A stretch of DNA of 64,000 nt from positions 124,001-188,000 of the forward strand of contig JAMYFF010000008.1 of the NCBI GenBank assembly GCA_024128875.1, given 5' to 3'. Positions 8,977 through 17,115 of the stretch are shown here, in pieces. Position 1 is the first letter of the stretch; each line of letters begins with the position of its first letter. This DNA comes from Salinilacustrithrix flava (GTDB taxonomy: Bacteria > Actinomycetota > Acidimicrobiia > Acidimicrobiales > Salinilacustritrichaceae). The notes beneath the pieces were generated by a model. The model did not search any database and was not told the origin of the DNA. It saw only the letters and a list, made by a program, of their open reading frames with translations. The translations under genes and the position numbers were made by a program.

Positions 8977-11144
8977 CAGCCCGCCTCCTCGACCGGAAGG
9001 TCGAGCCGCAGCTGGCTGTCGTGGCCGTTGGCCTGCACCGTGTCGCGGTCTGGGCCGGGCTCGGCGAGGAAGTCGGGCAGCGGGCGCTCGTGGACGATGG
9101 CGAGGCGCTTGGTGGCGCGGGTGAGCGCCACGTAGAGGGCCCGCAGTCCCTGGGCCTCCTCGTCCACGATGGCGGCCGGCTCGACAACGACGGACGCGTC
9201 GACCTCGAGGCCCTTCACCATGCCCACGGGCACGATGGTGACCGGCTGGCGGAGGCCCTGGCGGGTGGCCCGACCGTGCTCGATGCCGGCCGCGGTGAGG
9301 GCCTCGGACACCTGCTCCACGAAGGTGGCCGGGACGATGACGGCGAGCGAGCCCGGGTCGACCTCGGCCGCCTCGGCCCTCGTCACCTCCGCGACGAGCT
9401 GGTGCAGCGCGCCGGTGTCGGCCCGGCTCACCACGGGTGGATCTCCGCCTTCGCGGACCGAGATCGGCGGGGTGAGCTCCGGGGCGGCGACCCGCAGGAC
9501 CCGCGTCGCCATCTCCATGTTCTTGGCCGGGATGCGGTAGCCGACCGTGAGCTCGGCCTGCCGGGTGCCCCGCTTGGTGGGGAGGTGCTCGAGGATCTCC
9601 TCCCAGCTCTCGTGCGCCCACGCGCCGGTGGCCTGCGCGATGTCGCCGACGATGGTCAGCGAGCCCGACAGCGACCGCCGGGCCACCATGCGCAGCTGCA
9701 TCGGCGAGAGGTCCTGGGCCTCGTCGACGACGATGTGGCCGTACGTGCGGATCTCGTCGTCCTGGCCCTTGCGCTTGCGGCGGGGACCGAGGCGCTCCCG
9801 GGCCTCGTCCAGCAGGGGCACGTCCTGCCAGGTGAAGGTGACCTGGTCGATGGAGGTCCGGGGGCGGTGCAGCTCGGCCTGCTCGTCGGGCGTGAGCCAC
9901 TTGCGGCTGGCCAGGTCGATGAGAGCGCGGGACCCGAACAGGTCGTGCAGCAGCTCGGCCGGCGTGAGCACCGGCCACATCCACTCGAGGGCCGCGACCA
10001 CCGCCGGGTGGCGGCGCAGCTGGTCGCGCACGTCCTCGTCCCGCACCGGGTTGCGGGCCGAGTCGGCCAGGACCTCGAACAGGCGCTGCTCGACGTGCTT
10101 CCGGCCGGCGTTGTGGCGGTGGTAGCGGCGGTGGGCGTCGGCCACGATGCGGGCGCTGTCGTCCACCGTGCACACCAGGGTCTGGGCGCCGAAGCCGACG
10201 CGCAGGTCGGCGCGCAGCTCGCGCTCGCGGTCGGCGATGGCCTTGCGGACCACGTGGGCCATGCGGGCATCGCCCTTGACCCGCGCGACCCGCGGGAGGT
10301 CCTCGCCGTCGATGCGCTCGCGATCGACCAGGTCGGCCAGCACCGCCAGCTCCACGCCGGCCTCGCCCAGCGACGGCAGGACCTGGTCGATGTAGCCGAG
10401 GAACAGCCGGTTGGGGCCGAGCACCAGCACGCCCTGGCCGTCGAGGGGGAAGCGGTGGGTGTACAGGAGGTAGGCGGCGCGGTGCAGGGCCACGACGGTC
10501 TTGCCGGTGCCGGGGCCGCCCTGCACGACGAGCACGCCGGAGAGCTCCGAGCGGATGATCTCGTCCTGCTCGCCCTGGATGGTGGCGACGATGTCGCCGA
10601 GCCGACCGGTGCGGGTGGTCTCGAGGGCCCGGATGAGGGCACCGTGGCCCTGGATGCGGTCGTCATCGGCCAGGCGGATGCCGCCGTGGTCCCCGTGGAC
10701 GGCCTCGCCGAACAGCTCGTCTTCGAGGTTGAGCAGGGTGCGACCCCGGGCGGTGAAGTGGCGGCGACGGGCCAGGCCCATGGGCTGGCGCCCCGTGGCC
10801 CGGTAGAAGGCCTCCGAGATGGGCGCCCGCCAGTCGACGACCACGGGCTCCTGCTCGTCGTCGGCCACCGACATGCGCCCGATGTAGAAGGCATCCTCGC
10901 CGTGGTCGGCGTCGGTGTCGAGGCGGCCGAAGACGAGCGAGCTGTCACCCAGGTCGAGCTGGGTCAGCCGCGTCGCGATGCTGCCCTCGATCATCTCCCG
11001 CTCCCAGCGGGCCTGCTCGGTGCCGCCCTTGCCCACCTCGACCATCGATCGCAGCCGCGTGGCCCGATCGCGCGCCGTCTCCAGGCAGTCGTACGCGTGG
11101 TCGACGTAGGCCTGCTCGGCGTTCAGTTCCGGATGCTCGTTCAA
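8976..11144 (-). CDS. HelD/HelR-type UvrD-like helicase, RNA-polymerase-recycling ATPase
   Basis: The 722-residue superfamily 1 protein has an N-terminal helical arm, a FYIGRMSV...VVVDWRAPISEAFYRAT segment diagnostic of HelD proteins, Walker A GGPGTGKT (209-216) and Walker B/motif II VVDEAQDLSPMQLRM (about residues 470-485). C-terminal helicase motifs include LYVALTRATKRLAI. Actinobacterial HelD proteins remove stalled RNA polymerase from DNA and can protect it from rifamycins. I did not find an obvious rifamycin-associated element in the 45 bases upstream. The stop codon overlaps the start of the downstream ABC ATPase gene. Confidence 0.9.
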   Translation of the reverse strand: MNEHPELNAEQAYVDHAYDCLETARDRATRLRSMVEVGKGGTEQARWEREMIEGSIATRLTQLDLGDSSLVFGRLDTDADHGEDAFYIGRMSVADDEQEPVVVDWRAPISEAFYRATGRQPMGLARRRHFTARGRTLLNLEDELFGEAVHGDHGGIRLADDDRIQGHGALIRALETTRTGRLGDIVATIQGEQDEIIRSELSGVLVVQGGPGTGKTVVALHRAAYLLYTHRFPLDGQGVLVLGPNRLFLGYIDQVLPSLGEAGVELAVLADLVDRERIDGEDLPRVARVKGDARMAHVVRKAIADRERELRADLRVGFGAQTLVCTVDDSARIVADAHRRYHRHNAGRKHVEQRLFEVLADSARNPVRDEDVRDQLRRHPAVVAALEWMWPVLTPAELLHDLFGSRALIDLASRKWLTPDEQAELHRPRTSIDQVTFTWQDVPLLDEARERLGPRRKRKGQDDEIRTYGHIVVDEAQDLSPMQLRMVARRSLSGSLTIVGDIAQATGAWAHESWEEILEHLPTKRGTRQAELTVGYRIPAKNMEMATRVLRVAAPELTPPISVREGGDPPVVSRADTGALHQLVAEVTRAEAAEVDPGSLAVIVPATFVEQVSEALTAAGIEHGRATRQGLRQPVTIVPVGMVKGLEVDASVVVEPAAIVDEEAQGLRALYVALTRATKRLAIVHERPLPDFLAEPGPDRDTVQANGHDSQLRLDLPVEEAG

Positions 11145-11189
11145 CGGCGCAGGATCACCTTCGAGGCTGGTTCGGAGGGATCGAACATG

Positions 11190-13355
11190 CTACCCCGACG
11201 CGAGGGTGCCCTCCCCCACCGTCGTGACGAGGAACGCCAGCACCATCGCCTCGTCCCGCCAGGCGTCGTAGCGCCCCGACGGCCCGCCGTGCCCGGCGCC
11301 CAGCTCGGTCTTCAGCAGGAACGGGCCTCCCTCGGCGCGGTCGCGGAGCCGGGCGACCCACTTCGCCGGCTCCCAGTACCCGACCCGCGGGTCGTGCAGG
11401 CCGCCGGTGGCCAGCACGGGTGGCAGGGCGACCTCGGGCACGTTCTCGTAGGGCGAGTACGCGGCCATCACGTCGAAGATCTCCGGTGAGTCCACCGGGT
11501 TCCCCCACTCCTCCCACTCGATGACCGTGAGCGGCAGGGTCGGGTCGAGGATGGTGTTGAGCGCGTCGACGAAGGGGACCTCGGCCACCACCGCCGCCCA
11601 CTGCTCCGGCGCCCGGTTCAGCGCGGCGCCGACGAGCAGCCCGCCCGCCGACCCGCCCCGGATCGCGACGCGCGGCCTGCCGTCGTCGCCCGTGCCGGCC
11701 ACGCCGTCGTCGAGCAGCGCCTGCCCGCACGCCACCAGGTCGTCGAAGGTGTTGGCCTTGGCCTCGAGCTTGCCCTCGAGGTACCAGCGGCGGCCCATCT
11801 CCCCACCGCCGCGGATGTGGCCGATGGCGAAGGCCCACCCGCGGTCGAGCAGCGACAGCCGAGAGATCGAGAACCCCGGGTCGATGGAGATCTCGTAGGA
11901 GCCGTAGCCGTACAGCAGGACCGGGCCACCCGGCTGGCGGTCGCGCCGGTGCACGAGGCTGATCGGCACCTGCGTGCCGTCCCCGGCCGTGGCCCACAGC
12001 CGCCGGGACACGTACTGCTCGGGGTCGTAGCCGCCGAGCACCGGCTGCACCTTGCGCACGGTGCGCGTGCCGGCTTCGAGGTCCACGTCGATCACGGTGG
12101 GCGGCGTCACCAGCGAGGTGTAGGTGTGGCGGAGCTGGGGCCAGTCCATGTCGGGGTTCGACCCGAGCGACACGGCCGAAACCTCCTCGGCCTGGTCGAG
12201 CAGGAACTCCTCGCCGCTCGACAGGCGGCGCACCCGGATGCGGGTGGTGGCCTCGGTGCGCTCCTCCACCAGCAGGTGGTCGCGCAGGACGTCGACACCC
12301 TCGAGGCGCACGCCCGGCGTGTGCGGGACGACGTCCACCCACGAGGACGGATCGGGGCCGGCCTGCAGGTCCCGCTCGTCCGACGACGTGGACGCGACCC
12401 GGAAGTCGAGGGCGTCGTCGTTGGTGAGGAGGAAGAAGGTGCCCCCGACGTGCTCGACCTCGGCCTCGATGCCCTGCCGGCGGGGCACGAGCACGTGGAA
12501 GGGCTCGGCCGGGTCGACCGTGGGACCGACCCGCACCTCGCTGGTGATCTTGGAGCCCATCTCCAGCACCAGCCACTGCCGGTCCTTGGTCTCGCTGATC
12601 TGGCAGAAAAAGCGCTCGTCGTCCTCGCGGTGGACCAGCACGTCCTCCGTGGCCGGGGTGCCGAGTCGGTGGCGCCACACCTCGTGCGGGCGGGTCGCCT
12701 CGTCGGGACGGGTGTAGAAGAACATGCCCCCGTCGGCCGACCACGCGGTGGAGTAGTACACGCCAGGCACCTCGTCGAAGGAGCCGTCGGGCAGCCGCCG
12801 GTCCTCGCCGGTCGACAGGTCCCGGAAGCGGAGCAGGTGCCGCTCGGAGCCGTTGCGGTCCGCGGCCCAGGCGAGCGTGCCGCCGTCGGGCGACAGGTCG
12901 AACACGCCGAGGGAGAAGTAGTCCAGCGTCTGGTCGGTGGCCGCCTCGGCGTTCTGGTCGAGCAGCACCTGCTCGGCGTCGACGACCGCCGGATCGTCCG
13001 GATCGGGCGGGTCGGTCTCGTCGCCGGCGGCCAGGCGGCAGTGCACCGGGTACTGCTGCCCCTCGATGGTCCGGCTGTAGTACCACCACGACCCGCGCCG
13101 GGTCGGCACCGACAGGTCGGTCTCCTGCACCCGGCCCTTGATCTCGGTGAAGATCGCCTCCTGCAGATCCTTCGTGGGCTCGAGGACGGCGGCGGTGTGG
13201 ACGTTCTCGGCCTCGAGGTGGGCGAGGACGTCGGCGTCGGTGCGCTCGTCGTCTCGCATCCAGGCGTACTCGTCGACAGCGGTGCGGCCGTGACGTTCCC
13301 TGGTCACCGGATCGCGACGGGGCGTGGGCGGGCTCGTCGGGTTCGTCTCGGGCAC
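11190..13355 (-). CDS. Prolyl-oligopeptidase-family serine peptidase (oligopeptidase B-like)
   Basis: The 721-residue S9A peptidase has an N-terminal beta-propeller region and a C-terminal alpha/beta-hydrolase domain. The nucleophile elbow is GGSAGG and the catalytic His lies in LGAGHGGPSGR close to the C-terminus; GYGSYEISIDPGFS and RGGGEMGRRWYLEGK are hallmarks of oligopeptidase B. It should cleave short peptides in the cytoplasm, after basic residues if it is a true OpdB. I chose GTG 13355 because the region 5' of it (back to 13493) is low-complexity, Cys-rich and overlaps repeat DNA, whereas PRRDPVTRERHGR after it matches the family N-terminus. It is transcribed away from the small gene at 13450. 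Confidence 0.9.
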   Translation of the reverse strand: MPETNPTSPPTPRRDPVTRERHGRTAVDEYAWMRDDERTDADVLAHLEAENVHTAAVLEPTKDLQEAIFTEIKGRVQETDLSVPTRRGSWWYYSRTIEGQQYPVHCRLAAGDETDPPDPDDPAVVDAEQVLLDQNAEAATDQTLDYFSLGVFDLSPDGGTLAWAADRNGSERHLLRFRDLSTGEDRRLPDGSFDEVPGVYYSTAWSADGGMFFYTRPDEATRPHEVWRHRLGTPATEDVLVHREDDERFFCQISETKDRQWLVLEMGSKITSEVRVGPTVDPAEPFHVLVPRRQGIEAEVEHVGGTFFLLTNDDALDFRVASTSSDERDLQAGPDPSSWVDVVPHTPGVRLEGVDVLRDHLLVEERTEATTRIRVRRLSSGEEFLLDQAEEVSAVSLGSNPDMDWPQLRHTYTSLVTPPTVIDVDLEAGTRTVRKVQPVLGGYDPEQYVSRRLWATAGDGTQVPISLVHRRDRQPGGPVLLYGYGSYEISIDPGFSISRLSLLDRGWAFAIGHIRGGGEMGRRWYLEGKLEAKANTFDDLVACGQALLDDGVAGTGDDGRPRVAIRGGSAGGLLVGAALNRAPEQWAAVVAEVPFVDALNTILDPTLPLTVIEWEEWGNPVDSPEIFDVMAAYSPYENVPEVALPPVLATGGLHDPRVGYWEPAKWVARLRDRAEGGPFLLKTELGAGHGGPSGRYDAWRDEAMVLAFLVTTVGEGTLASG

Positions 13356-13408
13356 CCGTCGGACGCTATCCCCCGCAGTTCTGGACGCGATCCCGCCGCA
13401 CCCCCCGA

Positions 13409-13432
13409 CGGAACTGGCAGTGCTGGTGTTGC
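13409..13432 (+). repeat. Left arm of a 24-bp inverted repeat, GAACTGGCAG family
   Basis: This 24-base element begins CGGAACTGGCAGTGCTGG. It is repeated in inverted orientation at 13719-13742 with a single mismatch, and the pair encloses the small gene at 13450-13713. Its last bases and the next four (13415-13436) also match 38989-39010 in 21 of 22 positions, and its 14-base core recurs exactly at 17041-17054. Confidence 0.75.
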
Positions 13433-13449
13433 ACCGGCATGCTCGACCG

Positions 13450-13713
13450 ATGCGGCGCTCCATCGACGACCACCCGTTCTCGGCCGAGGACATGCCACCG
13501 GGCTGGGAGGACGCCGATCTGCAGCCCGTGTCGTGGGGTGTTGCGATCAGCGACGACTACGACGACGCCGAGCCGCGCGTGGTGCTCACCGTCGAGGAGA
13601 TCGGCCGGGCCGGTGCCGGCCTCGCCGCCCACCTCTCGCCGTCCATCGCCCGGCGGCTGCGCGTTGCGCTGCGCGACGCACTCGTCGAGATCGGCGAGGA
13701 CCCAGGGCGCTGA
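13450..13713 (+). CDS. Small hypothetical acidic protein
   Basis: An 87-residue reading frame begins at ATG 13450. The protein is acidic and coherent, with a D-D-Y-D-D segment and a VVLTVEEIGRAGAGLAAHLS region followed by an amphipathic helix (IARRLRVALRDALVEIGEDPG). That composition is typical of a folded protein rather than an antisense artefact. No enzymatic motif is visible and I do not recognise the function. It sits alone between the divergent oligopeptidase gene and hemE and is framed by a 24-bp inverted repeat pair (13409-13432 and 13719-13742). A longer in-frame start upstream would run through repeat DNA and is less likely. Confidence 0.65.
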   Translation: MRRSIDDHPFSAEDMPPGWEDADLQPVSWGVAISDDYDDAEPRVVLTVEEIGRAGAGLAAHLSPSIARRLRVALRDALVEIGEDPGR

Positions 13714-13718
13714 CCGAC

Positions 13719-13742
13719 GCAACAGCAGCACTGCCAGTTCCG
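13719..13742 (-). repeat. Right arm of the 24-bp inverted repeat
   Basis: The reverse complement starts CGGAACTGGCAGTGCTGC and matches the left arm at 13409-13432 in 23 of 24 positions. It lies between the small gene ending at 13713 and hemE at 13768. With the left copy it could form a very long-range hairpin around the small gene, or the two may be independent insertions of a dispersed repeat. Confidence 0.75.
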
Positions 13743-13767
13743 AAAGGGTGATCGGTAGGTTCGGGCC

Positions 13768-14817
13768 ATGGCGCCGCGCCCCGACCACCCCTTCCTGCAG
13801 GCCTGCCGGGGCCTGCCCGCCGAGCACGTGCCGGTGTGGTTCATGCGCCAGGCCGGGCGGTCGCTGCCCGAGTACAACCAGCTCAAGGGCGACGTCTCCA
13901 TCCTCGATGCCGTCGAGCAGCCCGAGCTCGCCGCCGAGCTGACGATGCAGCCCGTGCGCCGCTACGGCGTGGACGCCGCCATCTTCTACAGCGACATCGT
14001 CGTGCCGGCCCGGGCCATCGGCTTCGGCATCGACATCGTCGCCGGTGTCGGACCGGTGGCCGAGCAGCCGTTCCGGACCGAGGAGGACCTGGAGCGCCTG
14101 CCGGTCCTCGTGCCCGAGGAGCACTCGCCCTACATCGCCGAGACGGTCCGGATACTCGTCGACGAGCTCGGCGACCGACCCCTCATCGGCTTCGCCGGCG
14201 CCCCCTTCACCGTCGCCAGCTACCTGATCGAGGGTCGGCCCAGCCGCACCTACGAGCACACCAAGCGGATGATGTTCGCCGAGCCCGAGCTGTTCGCCGC
14301 GCTGCTCGACCGCCTCGCCGACATCGCCATCGCCTCCCTGCGCGACCAGATCACGGCCGGCGCCAGCGCGGTCCAGCTGTTCGACTCCTGGGCCGGCGCG
14401 CTGAGCCCGCCCGTCTACGAGCGCCACGTCCTCCCCCACTCCCGCAAGGTGTTCGACGCCATCGCCGACCTCGACGTGCCCCGCATCCACTTCGGGGTGG
14501 GCACCGGGGAGATCCTCGGGCTCATGGGCGACGCCGGCGCCGACGTGGTCGGCATCGACTGGCGGGTGCCCCTCGACGTGGCCCGCACCCGGGTGCCGGG
14601 GAAAGCCGTGCAGGGCAACCTCGACCCGGCCGTCACCTTCGCCGGCTGGGACGCCACCCGCGACGCCGTCGACGACGTGCTCGCCCGCAACGGCGGGCGA
14701 CCCGGCCACGTGTTCAACCTCGGCCATGGCGTGCTCCCGAACACCGACCCCGACATCCTCGCCCGCGTGGTCGACCACGTCCACGAGCACGGCCGAGCCG
14801 ACGGCGCGACGGCCTGA
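13768..14817 (+). CDS. hemE: Uroporphyrinogen decarboxylase
   Basis: The 349-residue protein is the usual length for HemE. It has the N-terminal signature PVWFMRQAGRSLPEY (Arg residues bind substrate carboxylates), the FYSDIVVPA segment with the catalytic Asp, GFAGAPFTVASYLIEG, and a C-terminal FNLGHGVLPNTDP motif. It decarboxylates the four acetate side chains of uroporphyrinogen III to give coproporphyrinogen III in heme biosynthesis. The stop overlaps the start of the downstream oxidase gene by one base (TGATG), so the two heme genes are translationally coupled. Confidence 0.96.
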   Translation: MAPRPDHPFLQACRGLPAEHVPVWFMRQAGRSLPEYNQLKGDVSILDAVEQPELAAELTMQPVRRYGVDAAIFYSDIVVPARAIGFGIDIVAGVGPVAEQPFRTEEDLERLPVLVPEEHSPYIAETVRILVDELGDRPLIGFAGAPFTVASYLIEGRPSRTYEHTKRMMFAEPELFAALLDRLADIAIASLRDQITAGASAVQLFDSWAGALSPPVYERHVLPHSRKVFDAIADLDVPRIHFGVGTGEILGLMGDAGADVVGIDWRVPLDVARTRVPGKAVQGNLDPAVTFAGWDATRDAVDDVLARNGGRPGHVFNLGHGVLPNTDPDILARVVDHVHEHGRADGATA

Positions 14818-16163
14818 TGGCCCGCTACGCCGTCATCGGTGCCGGCATCGCCGGCCTCTCGGCGGCGTGGGAGCTCGAGCGCGCCGGGCACGACGTCGTG
14901 GTGTTCGAAGCGGCACGGGAGATCGGCGGCAAGCTGAAGCGCTCCCGGGTGCGCGGCCTCGCCTTCCCGCTGGAGGACGGCGCCGACGCGTTCCTCGCCC
15001 GGGTGCCGGACGCCCTCGAGCTGTGCGCCGAGATCGGCATCGACGAGCTCGTGCACCCGGCCACGAGCCAGGCGTGGGTGTGGTCCGAGGAACGGCTCAA
15101 CCCGCTGCCGAAGGCCCAGCTGCTCGGCCTGCCCACGGACCTCGAGGAGCTCGCCTCCAGCGGACTGCTGTCGCCCGAAGGCGTGGCGCGGGCCGCCGAG
15201 GACCTCGACAGCGACGCGCCACCGCTCACCGACGACGTGTCCGTGGGCGAGCTCGTCCGCTCCCGCCTCGGCGACGAGGTCTGCGACCACCTGGTGGAGC
15301 CCCTGCTCGGCGGCATCAACGGCGGCGAGGCGGACGGATTGTCCGTGCAGGCGTGCGCACCGCAGATCTGGGCGTGCGCCACCCGGGGCGGCTCACTGAT
15401 CCGCGCCGCGGCCGAGGTGAAGGCCCGAACGGCGCCGAGCGATGCGCCCGTGTTCGCCGCACCGGCCGAGGGCATGGCCTCGCTCCCCCGACAGCTGGCC
15501 GACCACCTGCGGTCCGAGATCCGCTTCGGCACGCGCACCCCGCCGCTGACCGCCAGCCCCGACGGCGTGCACGTCGGAGACGGCGACTTCGCCGGCGTGG
15601 TGGTCGCCACCCCCGCCGACGTGGCCGGCACCCTGGTCGCCGGTCTCGCCCCCGATGCCGCCTCCGTGCTCCGGGCCACCGAGTTCGCTTCCGTGGTGAT
15701 GGTCACCGTCGTCGCCCGGTCCGACGCGGTCGACCACCCCCTCGACGGGAGCGGGGTCGTGGTGGCCCGGGACGCCGGGCTGTCGATCACGGCGTGCTCG
15801 TTCGGCTCGTCGAAGTGGGAGCACTGGGACGACGGCCGCAACGTGGTGTTCCGGATCTCGCTCGGCCACGACGGCGATCCGGTCGACTGGAGCACGCACA
15901 GCAACGAGGACCTCACCGCCGTCGCCCTCGCCGACCTCGAACGGCTCCTCGGCGTCCCGGTGCCCACGGTCGGGGTCCGGGTCGGACGCTGGGCCCGGTC
16001 GTTCCCGCAGTACCGGCCGGGCCACCTCGACCGCACCGCCCAGGTGCGGGCTGCGCTCGACGCGGCCGGCCCGATCGCCGTGGCCGGCATGTCCTACGAC
16101 GGCATCGGCGTCCCCGCCTGCATCCGCAGCGGGCGCACCGCTGCCCGCCACCTGCTCGGCTGA
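14817..16163 (+). CDS. hemY: Coproporphyrinogen/protoporphyrinogen oxidase (HemY type)
   Basis: The 448-residue FAD enzyme starts with AVIGAGIAGLSAAWELERAGHDVVVFEA (quoted in two parts: GAGIAGLSAAWELE and VVVFEA), followed by the EDGADAFLAR region and a C-terminal FAD-binding segment (IAVAGMSYDGIGVPACIRSG). It oxidises coproporphyrinogen III or protoporphyrinogen IX to the porphyrin using oxygen; in most actinobacteria this family acts in the coproporphyrin-dependent route. Coupling to hemE supports the heme assignment. The downstream ferrochelatase and HemQ genes are not in the window. Confidence 0.93.
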   Translation: MARYAVIGAGIAGLSAAWELERAGHDVVVFEAAREIGGKLKRSRVRGLAFPLEDGADAFLARVPDALELCAEIGIDELVHPATSQAWVWSEERLNPLPKAQLLGLPTDLEELASSGLLSPEGVARAAEDLDSDAPPLTDDVSVGELVRSRLGDEVCDHLVEPLLGGINGGEADGLSVQACAPQIWACATRGGSLIRAAAEVKARTAPSDAPVFAAPAEGMASLPRQLADHLRSEIRFGTRTPPLTASPDGVHVGDGDFAGVVVATPADVAGTLVAGLAPDAASVLRATEFASVVMVTVVARSDAVDHPLDGSGVVVARDAGLSITACSFGSSKWEHWDDGRNVVFRISLGHDGDPVDWSTHSNEDLTAVALADLERLLGVPVPTVGVRVGRWARSFPQYRPGHLDRTAQVRAALDAAGPIAVAGMSYDGIGVPACIRSGRTAARHLLG

Positions 16164-16222
16164 GCGCCACCGATCCCCGTCAACCTGTCCGGATCGCCCG
16201 GATCCGTGGTTCACTGGACCCG

Positions 16223-17005
16223 ATGGCCGAGGGACCCGCGCACGAGCACCGCAGCCGGCTCCGCTCCGGTCGCGCCCGGGCCGTGGTCGTCGCCGTCCTC
16301 GTGCTCCTCGCGGCCAATGCCGCTGTGCTCAGCGGCGTCTTCGACCGCAGCGCCGACGCCGAGGTCGAGTCCCGTGGCGACGTCGCAGCCGCTGCGGTCG
16401 CCCTGGCTGCCGCCGCCGAACCGGCCGTCGAGGCCGACCTCGACCCCCTGGCCGGCATCTCCCTCAGCACCGCGCCGGTCACCCCCGAGGTCGACGCCAC
16501 CGTCCCGCTGCCGGTGCCGGAGAACCCACCGGCGGACCCCTACGCCCCCGAGCCCGAGATCCGCCACGGGATGCTGGAGATCCCCGCCATCGGCCTGAGC
16601 CAGCCGCTCTTCGAGGGCGTCAGCCTCACCGCCATCAACCGGGGGCCGAGCCACTGGCCGGGCACGGCGATGCCCGGCGAGCTCGGCAACGTGGTGGTCG
16701 CCGGCCACCGCACCACCTACACCCGCCCGTTCTGGGACCTGCAGGCCCTCCAGCCGGGCGACGAGCTGATCTTCACCATGACCGACGGCACCCGGCACGT
16801 CTACGAGCTCGACCGCCTCGACATCGTCGGGCCCGAAGACGTGCACATCGTGGACCAGACGCACGCCCACACGGCGACGCTGTTCGCCTGCCACCCCCGC
16901 GGCTCGGCGCGCCAGCGCATCGTCGGGCACTTCACCATGCGGGCCGAGACCCAGCAGGTGCAGATCACCGACACCCACCAGATCCGGGCGCCAGCAGGAT
17001 CCTGA
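16223..17005 (+). CDS. Class E sortase
   Basis: The 260-residue membrane-anchored protein has a basic N-terminus, one membrane helix (about 19-40), an Ala/Glu/Pro-rich linker (to about 115) and a sortase domain. The catalytic triad is visible: His162 in VVAGHRTTY, Cys223 in TLFACHPRGS and Arg232 in SARQRIVGHF. Class E sortases attach secreted proteins carrying LAxTG-like signals to the cell wall in high-GC Gram-positives. No substrate with a sorting signal is evident nearby. The ATG at 16223 immediately precedes the basic/hydrophobic N-terminus. Confidence 0.9.
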   Translation: MAEGPAHEHRSRLRSGRARAVVVAVLVLLAANAAVLSGVFDRSADAEVESRGDVAAAAVALAAAAEPAVEADLDPLAGISLSTAPVTPEVDATVPLPVPENPPADPYAPEPEIRHGMLEIPAIGLSQPLFEGVSLTAINRGPSHWPGTAMPGELGNVVVAGHRTTYTRPFWDLQALQPGDELIFTMTDGTRHVYELDRLDIVGPEDVHIVDQTHAHTATLFACHPRGSARQRIVGHFTMRAETQQVQITDTHQIRAPAGS

Positions 17006-17040
17006 GCCGCGACACCACCACCGCCAGCTCCGCTTCTCCC

Positions 17041-17054
17041 GAACTGGCAGTGCT
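17041..17054 (+). repeat. Partial copy of the GAACTGGCAG repeat
   Basis: GAACTGGCAGTGCT is identical to the core of the repeats at 13409 and 13719. It lies between the sortase stop and the start of the acyltransferase gene. A CCAGCTC stretch 14-20 bases upstream could pair imperfectly with its first bases. Confidence 0.55.
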
Positions 17055-17115
17055 CCGGTCGGACCCCGGACCGACTGCAGCGGCCTCGGGAGGCGGTGCC
17101 AGACTCGCCGCCGCC

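Noticed and set aside
11145..11189. Search for a rifamycin-associated element before the HelD/HelR gene
   Set aside because: The short gap shows no matching inverted element, so antibiotic-induced control of this helD cannot be claimed from this sequence.
13356..13493. N-terminal extension of the oligopeptidase gene to an ATG at 13493
   Set aside because: The extension is Cys/Arg/Ser-rich, runs through repeat DNA and antisense to the small gene, and the family N-terminus begins only after GTG 13355.
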